Origin: Warburgia ugandensis | Taxonomy: Eukaryota > Streptophyta > Magnoliopsida > Canellales > Canellaceae | Direction of reading: 5' to 3' | Length of the DNA stretch: 64,000 nucleotides | NCBI GenBank assembly: GCA_035236585.1 | Contig: CP141126.1 | Span: 15,327,001 to 15,391,000, forward strand | Part shown: positions 1 through 11,018 of the stretch, in pieces | Layout: each line of letters begins with the position of its first letter | Numbering within the stretch: position 1 is the stretch's first letter | Made by a program: the position numbers and the translations under genes | The notes under the pieces: generated by a model | What the model saw: only the letters and a program-made list of their open reading frames with translations | Databases searched by the model: none | What the model was told of the DNA's origin: nothing

Positions 1-1
1 G

Positions 2-229
2 AGCGATGATGCACCTGTTGAGAGTCACCCTGAAGATGATGCTCAGGATATCCCAGATGGGGAACTGTGTGTCGTCTGTCTACAGAGACGTAGGCGGTCT
101 GCATTTGTTCCCTGTGGTCATCTTGTGTGCTGTCCAAGCTGTGCATTGTTAGTTGAACGTGATTCAAGTCCAAAATGCCCTGTCTGTAGGCAGACCATTC
201 GGACTTCCGTCAGAATTTATGCTTCTTGA
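2..229 (+). CDS. SPL2/SP1-like RING E3 ubiquitin ligase, C-terminal end (partial)
   Basis: Only the end of the last coding exon is in the window. It is open in frame from base 2 to the TGA at 227-229 (75 residues). It reads an acidic linker, then a C3HC4 RING: CVVC, then PCGH, then CCPSC, ending with CPVCRQ and a short tail SVRIYAS. In plants, the SP1/SPL2 (MUL1-like) ligases have two N-terminal membrane spans around a GIDE/BAM domain and a C-terminal cytosolic RING of this kind. They ubiquitinate proteins at organelle outer membranes. The duplicate at 5412-7640 carries the matching membrane-span and GIDE-domain exons, which supports the assignment. All zinc ligands visible here are intact, so the gene looks functional. 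SPL2 rather than SP1 is a judgement from the RING and tail; the upstream exons lie outside the window. Confidence 0.85.
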   Translation, partial: SDDAPVESHPEDDAQDIPDGELCVVCLQRRRRSAFVPCGHLVCCPSCALLVERDSSPKCPVCRQTIRTSVRIYAS

Positions 230-730
230 ACTGCAGGAGCAACAGATCTCTAGTGTCAGAATTATTGTAAAGTTACATGCCGGGAATCATACAAGCTAAG
301 CTGATTCAGGTGAGTGCCAGCCCTCTTTATTCAGTAGATTTATTTTCGGGTCGTGTGGCTGTTCTTTCCGTCGTCATTACCGAAGGCCCCAGTGCTTGTA
401 AATAGGTACTGCCTTTTATCTCGCCTAGTATCGTCTTAACATGTAGTATAACATGGGACTTTGTTGTCAACCCACATTGTTCGCAATGTTGTTATATGCT
501 TTCCCATTATCTGTATTAGTTTAGGTACAGAGAGTGATCTGGACTGCTCATCCTGGGAGAAAATTCGTCTCTGGTAAAGAGCTGAAGCAAGCAATGCGTC
601 TATATCCAGAAGGCAGAAGTGATGGTCTAATTGACTGTTAATTAGCGACCTGGGCTTGCGCTTCTGATTCTTTCTGTAACTAGGAAGTGGTGCAGTTAAT
701 TGCCAAAGCTCGTCAGCCGTATGACCTGCT
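230..730 (+). other. 3' UTR of the RING gene with a probable UTR intron
   Basis: Homology to the downstream duplicate continues past the stop codon to about base 730 (pairing with about 7640-8150). A consensus donor, CAG followed by GTGAGT at about 309-315, and an acceptor TTTAG at about 520-524 both have counterparts in the duplicate (GTGAAT at about 7721 and a TATAG at about 7950). This suggests an intron within the 3' UTR. No ORF here looks coding. Confidence 0.5.
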
Positions 731-1663
731 ATAAGATAGAAGCCCAGCCTGTCTACTGGCTATCTCAATGGGCTGGTGCTCTCTGGTATTTTATGATTTG
801 CGCGTACCAATTCTCTCTTAGCCATCCTAATAATTGGTGGGCAAACAAAAGGGAGATGAAAATATTATCGAGCCAATTCACCCCTCTAATGGGCCATTCA
901 GGATCAAATGGACTTGTTTAGCAGTTAATTTATGGTGCCGTTGTCAGTCGGAGTACAATCGACCCATCGATGGGGGAGTCGGCAAATATAATAAGAGAAA
1001 TGCTGTACTGACCAAGTGAGGCGCTGTCAAACGACCACAGTTTGTGTGCACATTTGCACTCGCTGTCTTGTTCATGCCATTGGTCTAGCTTTAGATATCT
1101 AATAGATAAAAAGGCATGTGGAGTGAATGTATATTAAGCCTTGTTTTCCACAGCCATACTTTTTAAATGCTAAAATGAATCAAGAGCTTTATTTTTCTCA
1201 TTTCTTGTTTAAAAATTGTGTCACTTTTGCATGCCATATCAAACTTTAAAAAGACATCCGTTTCAATGTAACTTTGTAGTTAAATAGGATGCGATTACCC
1301 TCTCTCTCGGAATGCTAAACTGACTGCATTATAAGTGCGGTTTAGTGACCACATTTTATAAGGCCTATCCATGAATGATCTGACATGTTCATCACATTGC
1401 TCTAGATTTAAATGTCTTATAAATAATGTGATTTAGATGATTCTAGAATCTAAAGAGTACATGAAAAGTTATATATAGAAAAGAATAATTTAAAAACTTT
1501 ATAAATAATACACATTTTTTAGTAGCTAGAATCATACAAACTCTATTGTTTTTGATCTATAAGATATCCAAGTCTTGCAAGGAGATGAATGAGTCTTATC
1601 ATTCATATATGAGCCCCATAAAATATATATGGTTGGTAGATCGCACCTTAGTGCAGTTAGTAT

Positions 1664-1667
<4 letters not shown>

Positions 1668-1740
<73 letters not shown>
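1668..1740. repeat. (CT)n-(TA)n compound microsatellite
   Basis: About 25 CT units pass directly into about 12 TA units. It is a likely length-polymorphic locus. Confidence 0.95.
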
Positions 1741-1741
<1 letters not shown>

Positions 1742-2417
1742 GGGTGTGTGTATATGTATATATTATATCTTTTTTAATTTTTAAATTACCATTTTTTCTT
1801 GGACTTTTTCCCGACTCTTTTCTAAATTTTTCCTTATTTTGAACTTTGCAACTATGCTAATTGTTATAAAATGCTAGACATGACTCACATTCACGTTCTA
1901 CTATTCCCATCTAAATAACGCCTCTGGCTTTATACACAAATGCCCCCGATTTTATTTCTTTTTTAGATTTAATTCATTCATCTTGTTCGTTTCCTTTGTT
2001 TTGGTTATCATGCCCAATGCCCAATGGATGATCCTAATAACAAAAATTTTCAGCTATAAGATTCAATGAAACAATTGCTTAAAACTCAAAAAAGGCTAAG
2101 ATCATCTTATTGGAGAGATTTTTCTAAGTGGTACAATATGCAATAGACCGAAACCAATTATTATAGTGATAGTGTAAACGAGTATCTAAATTTTTTTCGC
2201 AGCACCCAAGTGTGTGTGTCTATATATATATAGTAGAAGTCCAATAGATTAATGACTAACAAATTGATAATCACGTTAAGAGAATATAATGTCTCCAATC
2301 CTAACTTGCTCTACTATGTTAAATTGATAATTTAGCAAATTTATAAGATAATTAATTTTCAAAATTTTCTTTGGGGCCGAATGAATATATAAATTAATAT
2401 CAAGTGAAACCTTTTAG

Positions 2418-2419
<2 letters not shown>

Positions 2420-2464
<45 letters not shown>
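2420..2464. repeat. (GA)n microsatellite
   Basis: Uninterrupted run of roughly 22 GA units in AT-rich intergenic DNA. Confidence 0.95.
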
Positions 2465-2468
<4 letters not shown>

Positions 2469-3134
2469 CTTGGTTAATGAGAGAAACTTAGAAGGTTACA
2501 GGAAAACTAGGCACTAAAGGCACACACATATATATAGACTCAAAAATGAAAGAAAGAGAGTGATATATTTGGTAGTTTATAAAAAAAGGAAAAAAATTGA
2601 AATTTTTTATAAAATAACAAGGACAATATGGTTTTCATAGATATTAATTTATAGAAATTTCTTGATAAGGAAAAAGCATCGACTCGGTGAGTTTGAACCT
2701 GTGATCAATCAGAAAGAGACGCGAATTGTTTGCAACCAACTGCCACTTGTTGGAAACATGCCTGAGATGATAATTACTAGTACTAGCGGGCGTTATTTCC
2801 TGCAACCAAGACAACTAAACGGGTAAACCCGCGCCTTCATTCTCGTCATAATCATCAAAGCCTCCCTAGACCCGTTATTTTCAGACCGGGTTAACATGTG
2901 ACCCGCCTTAGATGGGGGTTTGCAGTTTCGGCCAAAATTGACGCGTCTACCTGTAGGTAATGGAGGCCACAAGGCGGACGTTTCTTAGCAACACCATGTA
3001 GCCTCCTTACTTTGCTCGGAAACTTGAGGTTTCATTGCAGCCTACTTTTCTTTGACAGACTGAGTTATGTACTTTCCATGTTTGTTCATTTCCCTCGGTG
3101 GGTCTAACTAGTAACGGTGGCCAATATGTTTGAA

Positions 3135-3301
3135 GGGGAGTCTCGGTGCAATAGAGTTGTCATCATGTGACCTTGAGGTCACGGGTTAGGGCGTGAATAT
3201 AGCCTTATGCAAAAATGCAAGGTAAGGCTGCGTACTGTAGATCTAGTGGTCCGCCCCTTCCCCAGACTACACATAGGCGAGAGCTTCGTGCACTGAGGCT
3301 G
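3135..3301 (+). mobile_element. Au-like tRNA-derived SINE
   Basis: The tRNA-like head is recognisable, with a degraded A box around TCTCGGTGCAATAG and a damaged B box around GGTTAGGGCG. It is followed by the family body (AAGGTAAGGCTGCGTACT) and the GC-rich 3' part ending CACTGAGGCTG. Nearly full length but diverged. Confidence 0.9.
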
Positions 3302-4745
3302 AGTCTGAACTTAATTGTTGAAACTTGCGAAGGTTATGAGATCCACAGGCATCAGGCCCTGCAGAATTATTAGAAGCAATTGTAACCTTTTAAGATTATC
3401 TTTTGGATCTTCTTCTTCTTGTTCTCACTTGTTTTTTAGCAACTGAAAGGGTAGTTTTATCAGAGCAATACCCAAGCATTCCATGAACAAAACATAAAAT
3501 GGAAGTTTTCCATCAGGATTTGATGCAAGGTCTTTGCCATATTAAGAGGCAACAACCCTTTTTTAACCAATTTAAGTACTTTGTGTTGGAGTCAAGTGAA
3601 GATGAAAGATGTCACCGATTTTACATGATTGGTTGACACCTTTCATGCAGGGCCCTTCTCTTGTCTAGGAAATTTAATTATAATGTGATAAGATGTGTGT
3701 TGCATTCAGTACTGGAACTGTAGCTCATTTTCTGCATTTTACTAGTTTGTTTTCCGTAGGAATCTTTGTGTCAGTATTATCTAGACTAATGCAACATCCA
3801 TGAGCTCTTTGAGTTGATTGGTTGCTTTGTTTGTAAGGTTCTTGATACTTTCTACCTTCTAAAATTTCATCTGGAAGAAACTCACAATGGCAATTAGGCA
3901 TCTAATGATCTTCTAGCCTGTTGCTGTGAGCAGTGCCGTTCATGTTTGCTTTTAGAATTGAATTTCTTATTAGAATTCTGATGCTGTGGTAATGGATGTT
4001 CTGTGCATCAAGTCATCAACCTACAAATAAAAAGAGAAGATATTTTGTGCATCTGTGTGGCATCAGAGGGTGAAGGCTGTATTCTCAAAGCGTCATAGGT
4101 TATTAAACCCAGGTGAAGATAGAGTGGCTGATTTTAATTGTTAGTAGAATAGCCCTTATGAAGGGATTAAAACTTTTTGTATTCCTTTTTTCTTTTAAGA
4201 TATTTGTTGCATTTTTATTTTTATTTTCTAAAAAGTGAAGGAGATATGGGATATGTTCTTTTATTCTTAGTAACCATGTTGGATGAAGGAATATTGGCAA
4301 AGTGGCATGATGGTGGTACTGGGAATTCTGGGCTTCTTAGCTTTTCCTCCTGCTGTTTGCACTGCTCTCATTTGCCTTGAATTTCAAATAAGAGGGCAGA
4401 GACAAGATGGTAGATGTATATGGAGGCTGTTGAAATGCTTCCTATGATTGTTTACAATTACTACACCATGCTTATATATTAATTTTGAAATTTTTATGCA
4501 GTTGGTTAATTGGGTTGTTGGGGAGCTACTCTCTAGTTACATTTCTCCTTGCGACCAGCACTTGGTTTCTTGGGGTCCACTGGCGTTTCCCTTTAGGTCC
4601 ATTGCTGTGATGGCTTGTTTCATGATATATTTTTAATTGCTTTCAGTCAAATGCTGGGAAAGATTTTCGAGGTCACGAAATCTTGTTCGAAGTATCCCTT
4701 TGTCACAATGTATTGCGCAAAATATCATGTTTCTAACCTTTCAAT
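3302..4745. other. Intergenic DNA, no gene recognised
   Basis: Several short ORFs exist but none shows a domain or codon pattern I trust. A stretch at about 4648-4745 follows a TTTCAG acceptor-like site and stays open for about 30 codons. It could be an unidentified exon of the RING duplicate interrupted by the MITE, but I could not match it. Confidence 0.4.
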
Positions 4746-5334
4746 TAGGCTTGACAATTCGGGTTGGTGGGTCATGTTCGTGTCATGTCGAGACTAACCC
4801 ATTATAGTATATGGGTCGACATGAACATGACTCGCTTAATAATAGTGTCAAGAACCGGTGAATTGAACATGACACAATTATTAAATGAGTCGACACGACA
4901 CGACTTGTGTAACACGATTAAATGAATGTAAAATAACTAATATATAACAGTTTTTAAAGAACCGTCCTACATTACTATAGTAATATAGGACTGTTTTTTA
5001 AGAACCGTCCTACATTACTATATTAATATAAGACTGTTTTTTAAGAACCGTCCTACATTACTATAGTATTATAAGACTGTTTTTTATGAACTGTCATATA
5101 TTTTCAACCCGATTGGTTAACAGCTTGTGGGTTAGATGGGTCAACACGATGAATTAATAGGTCGTGTGTCAAACAGTTTAATATGACGGGTCAACATTGA
5201 TTGACCCGAACGTGACAAGATTTTTGGCATGTACCCGAAAATGACACGAACACGATAAGATTCGACCCCAACCTGTTAAATCCGTGTCGGGTTCAAGTTG
5301 TGTTATCGTGTCGGGTTATATTTTGCCACTCCTA
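4746..5334. mobile_element. hAT-type MITE (copy 1) with internal hairpin repeats
   Basis: The ends are inverted: TAGGCTTGACAA at the left and the complement of TAGGAGTGGCAA at the right. They are flanked by diverged 8-bp target duplications (CTTTCAAT at 4738-4745, CCTTCCAT at 5335-5342; 6 of 8 match). The subterminal regions are rich in GACACGA and GGGTCAACCC words. Three tandem 43-nt units (4958-5086) each contain a near-palindrome built on GAACCGTCCTA. There is no transposase. It is 589 bp and related to the copy at 57858-58666. It lies directly upstream of the first recognisable exon of the RING duplicate. Confidence 0.85.
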
Positions 5335-6205
5335 CCTTCCATGACATGGTAGATTTGGTTACTTTTGTGCTTCAAAAATGTGATTCTGATTTTCTTTCTT
5401 TCTCTTTCTAGATTCCATTTGTTCTCACTGAAGGTGGTAATTGGCCATATTTTCGTTATGTTGCAGTTGATTTGAAAGACTCGGTCCATCCTTTACCACT
5501 TACAACAGTTAATCATCAGTTCCTCCCCGTTTATGCTAAGGCATACACTTTTGACAGGCTTTGTTTGGTCATGAATATCGAGTAAGTACAGACATTGAAT
5601 TATATGTTTGATTGGCTGCTGGAAAGTTTGAGGGAAATTATAATAGCTTACTAATTCTCTTGCTTTCATATTTTCTTCTGAAGATCCCAACCTCCATCAT
5701 GGGATTGGTTAATTTTCTCCTTATTTATACCCATATTGCTAAGATTGGTTCGTTGGATGAGGAAAAAATCCTGCCGCTTGGCAAGGAGATCACTGCAGTC
5801 TGCGTCTGCAGTTCCCAAAATGGATTTCCTCTGATTAATTCTTGCAAGGATCTTCCCTGATTTTTGTTAAATTTTTTTATTTCCTGACCTCTTGGAAACA
5901 GTTTCTTATTCTTTTCCTGAACAGATAAAATATCATAATAGAAATACATTACAAAAACAACATAGTTAGAGACAAGAACTACAAATAAAAACTATGTGAG
6001 GAATAGAACATGTAAGTATACCCCCGATATGTGAAAAACCACCACACATTCTTGAAGGATACAGGGCAAATTTTGCCCACATCATGGAACCATTGACTTT
6101 ATTCTGAAACAAAAACTAGTATCTCACAGTTATCTGGCTGGTCTGTTTGCCTTTCTACTGTAATCCTAATATTCATTTCTTAATCTCAAAAAGTCGTACT
6201 TCATA

Positions 6206-6641
6206 TTAAAAAGTTAATCTTTAAATGTGGCTAAATGCAAACTTAAGCAATGAAAAAGCCAGGTCAGGAACTGGGTCTCTACCGAAGGTGTGGAAACCCC
6301 AATTGAGGAAAAGGAGATCAAAATATCCCATCAATAAAGTGAGTCGTAAGCTTCCTTCCCCCTTCTCCCCTTAGTTCAGAAAATGCCCTTCCTTTCTCTG
6401 TACAAGAGTCTTTCTCTGGTGCACTAGACACTTTTTTCCATTCAAGCAAGTATGCAAGTCAAGTATGTTTTCTTTCTCCCATGCTTTCCGTTGGTCAACA
6501 ACCAAGCAGGTCTCGTTTAGTTCTTCACTATTCATACAGGAAGGTGCTGAAAAATGGAATAATCCAGCTAACGCGCGACATACTAAAAAGTTAATCTCTA
6601 AATGTGGCTAAATGCGAACTTAAGCAATGAAAAAGCCAGGT
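6206..6641. repeat. 59-bp direct repeat pair
   Basis: A 59-bp segment at 6206-6264 recurs at about 6583-6641 with two or three mismatches; the shared core includes AAATGTGGCTAAATGC and AAGCAATGAAAAAGCCAGGT. The copies are 318 bp apart inside an intron of the RING pseudogene. Neither copy looks like a transposon terminus. Confidence 0.85.
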
Positions 6642-7061
6642 GATTTGGTTATATATGGCAATCAGCGCAGAAACTAACAGAATCAAGAAATGTTATGAGT
6701 GATCTGCCACTTAGAAGTGATAGGTGGCTGATGCTCTTTATGCAGGTCCAATCTGACAGAAGGTCAAATTATAGGAGATCTTGCCTTCAGAACTAAAGTT
6801 TTGTTTTGATGTGGTATTTTACTTTGGAACGGTCGCTTTTGGTATATTGGGCTATGCCATTGTAAGGTATCACACTGACTCTTAACAGTATTAAGTTATC
6901 CACTGCTTTTGCACCACTTTATGTTTGTTGAATCATTATTTCCATGTTTTGGTGCTGGCAATAGTGAGGGATAAGAACAGCATCCACGGGTAAGTTTATT
7001 CATGGTTTCCTATCCATTCCAAAAGCCCCAAAGGGAAATTATCTTTCCATATATGTTTTGG

Positions 7062-7230
7062 TATCAATAGTAGAGTTGTTGTCGTGTGACCTTGAGGTCA
7101 CGGGTTCAAGGCATGGAAACAGCCTCTTGCAAAATGCAAGGTAAGGCTGCGTACTGTTGACCCTTGTGGTTTGCTCCTTCCCCACACCCTGCATACGCTG
7201 GAGCTTCATGCACCGAGGCTGCCCCTTTTT
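7062..7230 (+). mobile_element. Au-like SINE, slightly 5'-truncated, with target duplication
   Basis: The B-box region is intact (GGTTCAAGGC), as are the central body and 3' end. A 12-bp direct repeat TATATGTTTTGG flanks it at 7050-7061 and 7231-7242. The first 14 or so bases of the head are missing. It sits in an intron of the RING pseudogene. Confidence 0.93.
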
Positions 7231-8438
7231 TATATGTTTTGGAGTCAGATCTTATAACAAGTATGAGATAGTCATGTTATTATAGACATAGGGAAACATG
7301 GAGCATGCATTTTGAGATTTGGTTCTAGTAACTGCATATATCTTAAAATCATGATTTTTACAAATAAATAGCTTAAGAAATGCAGGAACTGGTCTAAATG
7401 AAAAGTCTGGATATACAAGAAGCAGAACATTCGGCAGTAGAGGGATGATGCTCCTATTGATGACTCTGATGCTGTCCCTGACGATGAATTATGTGTTATC
7501 TGTCAAATGTGGAGAAAGCAGCCAGCTTTTGTTCCCTTTGGGCATGTCGTTTGCTGGCCAAGCTGCACTCTGTCAATACCGCAGCACAATTCAAACCCAG
7601 AATGGTCTCTGTAGGGAAAAGAGTACAAATTCCATTAGGATTTAGCTTCTTGAATCACTACAACAATGGCATTCTAGTGTCAGATTTACTCCAGGATTCT
7701 CATGATGCTAGGCTGATTCAGGTGAATGCCAGCCTTTATTTTTATGGATTCTTCATTCGGTCCCAAGTTGGGGTTTGTTTCTATCCTTTGTCCAATTTCT
7801 GTGGGCCTTGGTGCCATTAGTCCATATATACCTGCCTTTCATCTTGTCTATACGTGGTGTTAACTTGAACAGGCAAATATGAATATTATTACATGGGAGT
7901 GTGTTGTTAAGCCTAATTTTTTATGCTTCCGCATTATCTCATCCGTATAGGTAGAAAATCTAGCTATCTGGGTTGTTCATCTTGTGAAAAATTTGATGCA
8001 AGAAAGAGAAAGTTAAGTAGGCAATGGGTCTCTATCCATGAGGTAGAAGTAACATTGTTTAATTAAGAAGTAGTGCAATTCATGGCCAGCCAATCTGGTC
8101 CTAAGTGGTGCACTTAATGACCAAAGTTCATCTGCTGTATGACTTGCAGTTTAAATTGGCATACGTAAAGCAGTCATTGAAGACTGAAAGTTTAGTGACT
8201 TAGCAGAGTTGATTGAATGCCTTGTCTGGAAACCAAGAGAATTAAGTCACCGCTCAGCGATCTAGAAGGGAAGAAACGAGAAAAATGACTGGTAGAGTTG
8301 AAATGCGAGATCTGGAGAAGGCTTACCTATGGGAGAGTAGTTAATTTTCCTCAAGGAGATCGACAAAGACACTCCTGTGGCGAGGAATCCTCTGTTATCT
8401 GATCATGTTTTACGAGTGAGGAATGCTAAACTAAAATG

Positions 8439-8571
8439 AAGGAGAGCCTTGGTGCAACTGTAGAGTTGTTGTCGTGTAAACTTAAGGTTGTGGGTTCAAA
8501 GCGTGGAAATAGCCTCTTGCAAAATGTAAGGTAAGGTTGTGTACTATTGATCCTCGTGGTTTAAGCTTCGT
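8439..8571 (+). mobile_element. Au-like SINE with 3' internal deletion
   Basis: Head GAGCCTTGGTGCAACTGTAG and B-box area GGTTCAAAGC are present. The body runs to CGTGGTTT and then jumps to AAGCTTCGT, so the C-rich 3' block is deleted. Confidence 0.88.
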
Positions 8572-8730
8572 ATAAAAACTTGTGGATTGCTAGAATTTGT
8601 TTTTAAGGAAAAGGAAACGTGTTTTGAGTGAAATAGTTTTAAGTTGCTCTAGACCTTACTCAAGACAATCTTTAATTGTATAAGACATGTTCTTCTAATG
8701 CATTTGAGCCTTTATGTACTCTAACTAAAA

Positions 8731-8863
8731 AGGGCAGTTCCGGTGTATGAAGCTGCCGCCTATGCGGGGTCAGGGGAAGGGGGCAGATCACAAGGGCCTA
8801 TAGTAGGCAGCCTTACCTTGCATTTTGTAAGAGGCTGATTCTACGCCTTGAACCTGTGACTAG
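8731..8863 (-). mobile_element. Au-like SINE, 5'-truncated
   Basis: In minus orientation the 3' end (GGGCAGTTCCGGTG) and body (CTTACCTTGCATTTTG) are present. The copy stops near the B-box position (AACCTGTGAC), so the A-box half is absent. Confidence 0.88.
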
Positions 8864-9942
8864 AAGGGCCTGTATACTCTTACTATATAGCTATATATAC
8901 TTAGACCGCAATTGATACAACAACACATGCCTCTCCTTCTCTCTTTACTTCGTTCTTTTCAAAATAGTACATGATCTCCTATTTTATGCCTATTGAGGTG
9001 ATTGATCGAGAATGAGCTCGAGATGTTGAGATTGAGAAGAAAATCAGATAATTTTGAAGGTATTCTTGAAAGTAGATAAAGCACTGATTTTGTTCTAATG
9101 GTGCAAACTAAACAAAAGAAAATTGAGTTAGACTTAGTGGAATCTCAAAGATAGGATTTGCTAGTAATATCTTGCACATTTGTGAGAGTTTAACTATCTT
9201 TAAAAAGTTGCTTTTTGAAGCATGTGAAGCTAAGTTTTAAGGAATTCATTGAAGGTACAAGAAGAATTATTTTACTAATAATTTAAAATTTTATGTTCCT
9301 TTTTTTTTTTTTTGATATTTGAAGATGTTTTCTATTGTCTATGTCTTTAGCTCCAAAAGGCTAAAAACTAAAGAACCTACATACATCTAATGTGAGTGAG
9401 ATTTAGTGTCTAGGAGATTTGAGATGAGGTGAACTGGGCAAACAATGCAAATGATGGAGAATTTTGAAAAAAATGGCCTACCAACCCCTTTTTGTACACC
9501 TATGATGTAGTTTCGATGAGTTCAGTTGCATCATATAATCACTCCTATTAGATGTACTCTTAGAGAGAGAGAGATGTGGGCATATAATTTTAGTCTAAGC
9601 CCTAAAAAGAACCAGTGCGCATATAATTTTAGTCATTACCCAAAATAACCAATTTAGCTAGTACCAGAAGTTTGGACTAGTATTAACTTTTTCATCCAAT
9701 TCTGCTTCCAGTTGCAAGACAAGCTATTTTTTGTACTTCTATTTAATTAAAATACAATATTCTTGATATTTCAGCCTATTAAAATGACACTACTACCCGC
9801 ATGACTACCGAGCAAGGCACTTGCTTTTTTAAAGGAGAAATACAAATAAATGAGTGTCACGTAGCACTTTTTTTCTTGACACTTGTATTTTCTTTAGCTA
9901 TTTATAAAAAAACTATTGATAATCACAAGTCCTTAGAAAGAA

Positions 9943-10118
9943 GGGGAGCCTTGGCGAAACAGTAAAAGTTGCCATCGTGTGACGTTGAGGTCACGGATTA
10001 AAGGCGTGAAAACAGCTTCTTGTAAAATGTAAGGTAACGCTGTGTACTTTAGGCCCATGTAGTCTGCCCCTTCCCCAGACCCCGCATAGGCGGGAGCTTC
10101 GTGCACCGGGGCTCCCCT
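9943..10118 (+). mobile_element. Au-like SINE, full length
   Basis: Head GGGGAGCCTTGGCGAAAC, body, and the 3' block CGCATAGGCGGGAGCTTCG are present. The B box is mutated (GGATTAAAGGC). Confidence 0.92.
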
Positions 10119-10360
10119 ATTTATGTCCCCAGAAAGTACTGGAAAAACTCACAATTCTCAACATAGCTGCTGCCGTGACTCGAATTAGTTTCAAGTCATT
10201 GAGAAGATCTCTTGATGGCATCTCTAAATAAGGTTTTAAACAACACTAGCTTATTGCAAGGGGAATGAGAATCATGAATTAAACTGTTTTGAAGTCATGA
10301 AAATTTTGTCGGTTGTCCACAGGCTTAAAAGTTAAAACATAGGTAAAAGTATGCAAAAAA

Positions 10361-10451
10361 GGGCAGCCCGGTGCACAAAGTTTCTCTGTATCCAAGAAAG
10401 GTACGAATTACAAAGATCAGTAACACGCAGCCTTACCTTACATTTTGCATG
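10361..10451 (-). mobile_element. Au-like SINE fragment
   Basis: Minus-strand 3' half only: GGGCAGCCCGGTGCAC through CAGCCTTACCTTACATTTTG, with a diverged middle. Confidence 0.8.
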
Positions 10452-10869
10452 AAACAATTTATTTTAAAATAAATTTATCTATATTTTGAAGCTGCAAATA
10501 GCAAAATTTCTTTTACCATTCCACAATAGCTCCATCCATGATCCCTGTTCCCGTCACAAACAGCCTTGTGGGTAGCTACTTAAAATTATATTCCCATGCT
10601 CGCGGCTTCGTATTGTTTGCCTGTTCTGAATTTCTCCGAGCAACTATCAATATCCGACGGTTAGAAAGACTCTGATGAGGTGATTTCGGATCATCTATTG
10701 CAGCAATAGACGTTCCAGATTGCCGGGAAGCCAGCGGGTCCTGATGAAGTACGCAGGGCTTGATTATCTCTTGGATTCTTGCCAAAGATTTTCTATGTAG
10801 AGCACCTCTGTTGACACGTAGCTGACGTGAAATCCATTCAAAGCCAACCACACATTGCTTCCTCAACGT

Positions 10870-11018
10870 CTCTCTCTGTCCACGTTGTGGAAGATCAAGA
10901 GAAACAGCCCCGGAGAGAGGAGAGAGGAGAGAGAGAGAGAGAGAGGCAGCAAATCATTCATTTCTTAGATATTGGAATTTATATTGCCTACCAGTTCTTT
11001 CCATTCATTAAGTTCTCA
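10870..11018 (+). promoter_or_regulatory. GA-rich 5' leader of MPH1
   Basis: A purine-rich tract of GAGA repeats (about 10915-10946) lies about 75 bases before the ATG at 11019. Such GA/CT tracts are common in plant core promoters and 5' leaders. The transcription start cannot be placed from sequence alone. Confidence 0.4.

Larger units (their letters stand above)
731..3134. other. AT-rich intergenic DNA with microsatellites
   Basis: No gene is supported. The stretch holds a CT run joined to a TA run (1668-1740), a GA run (about 2420-2464) and several short TA runs. The 98-residue ORF over 1546-1842 is only a translation of the CT/TA microsatellite. Confidence 0.6.
5412..7640 (+). pseudogene. 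Decayed tandem duplicate of the SPL2-like RING E3 ligase gene
   Basis: Four former exons can be read. Exon a (5412-5581) encodes part of the GIDE/BAM domain (HPLPLTTV, then FGHEY in a shifted frame). Exon b (5744 to about 5865) reads LDEEKILPLGKEITAV. Exon c (6745-6866) has a DLAFRTKVLF start and a GILGYAIVR membrane span. Exon d (7386 to about 7640) holds the linker and RING. Splice sites are still recognisable: CTAG acceptor and GTAAGT donor for a, TGCAG acceptors for c and d. Lesions: a 1-bp deletion before FGHEY in exon a; a stop after CKDLP in exon b; a stop after KVLF plus a 1-bp insertion in exon c; two stops in the linker, PCGH changed to PFGH, and loss of the CPVC zinc pair in exon d. 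N-terminal exons were not found. UTR homology continues to about 8150. With both zinc sites damaged and several stops, it cannot encode a ligase. Confidence 0.9.
8160..9942. other. Intergenic, SINE fragments only
   Basis: Apart from two SINE copies, this AT-rich stretch has no recognisable gene. A poly-T tract occurs at about 9299-9313. Confidence 0.5.

Noticed and set aside
1546-1842. 98-residue ORF with Ser/Leu and Tyr/Ile runs
   Set aside because: It is a translation of the CT/TA microsatellite.
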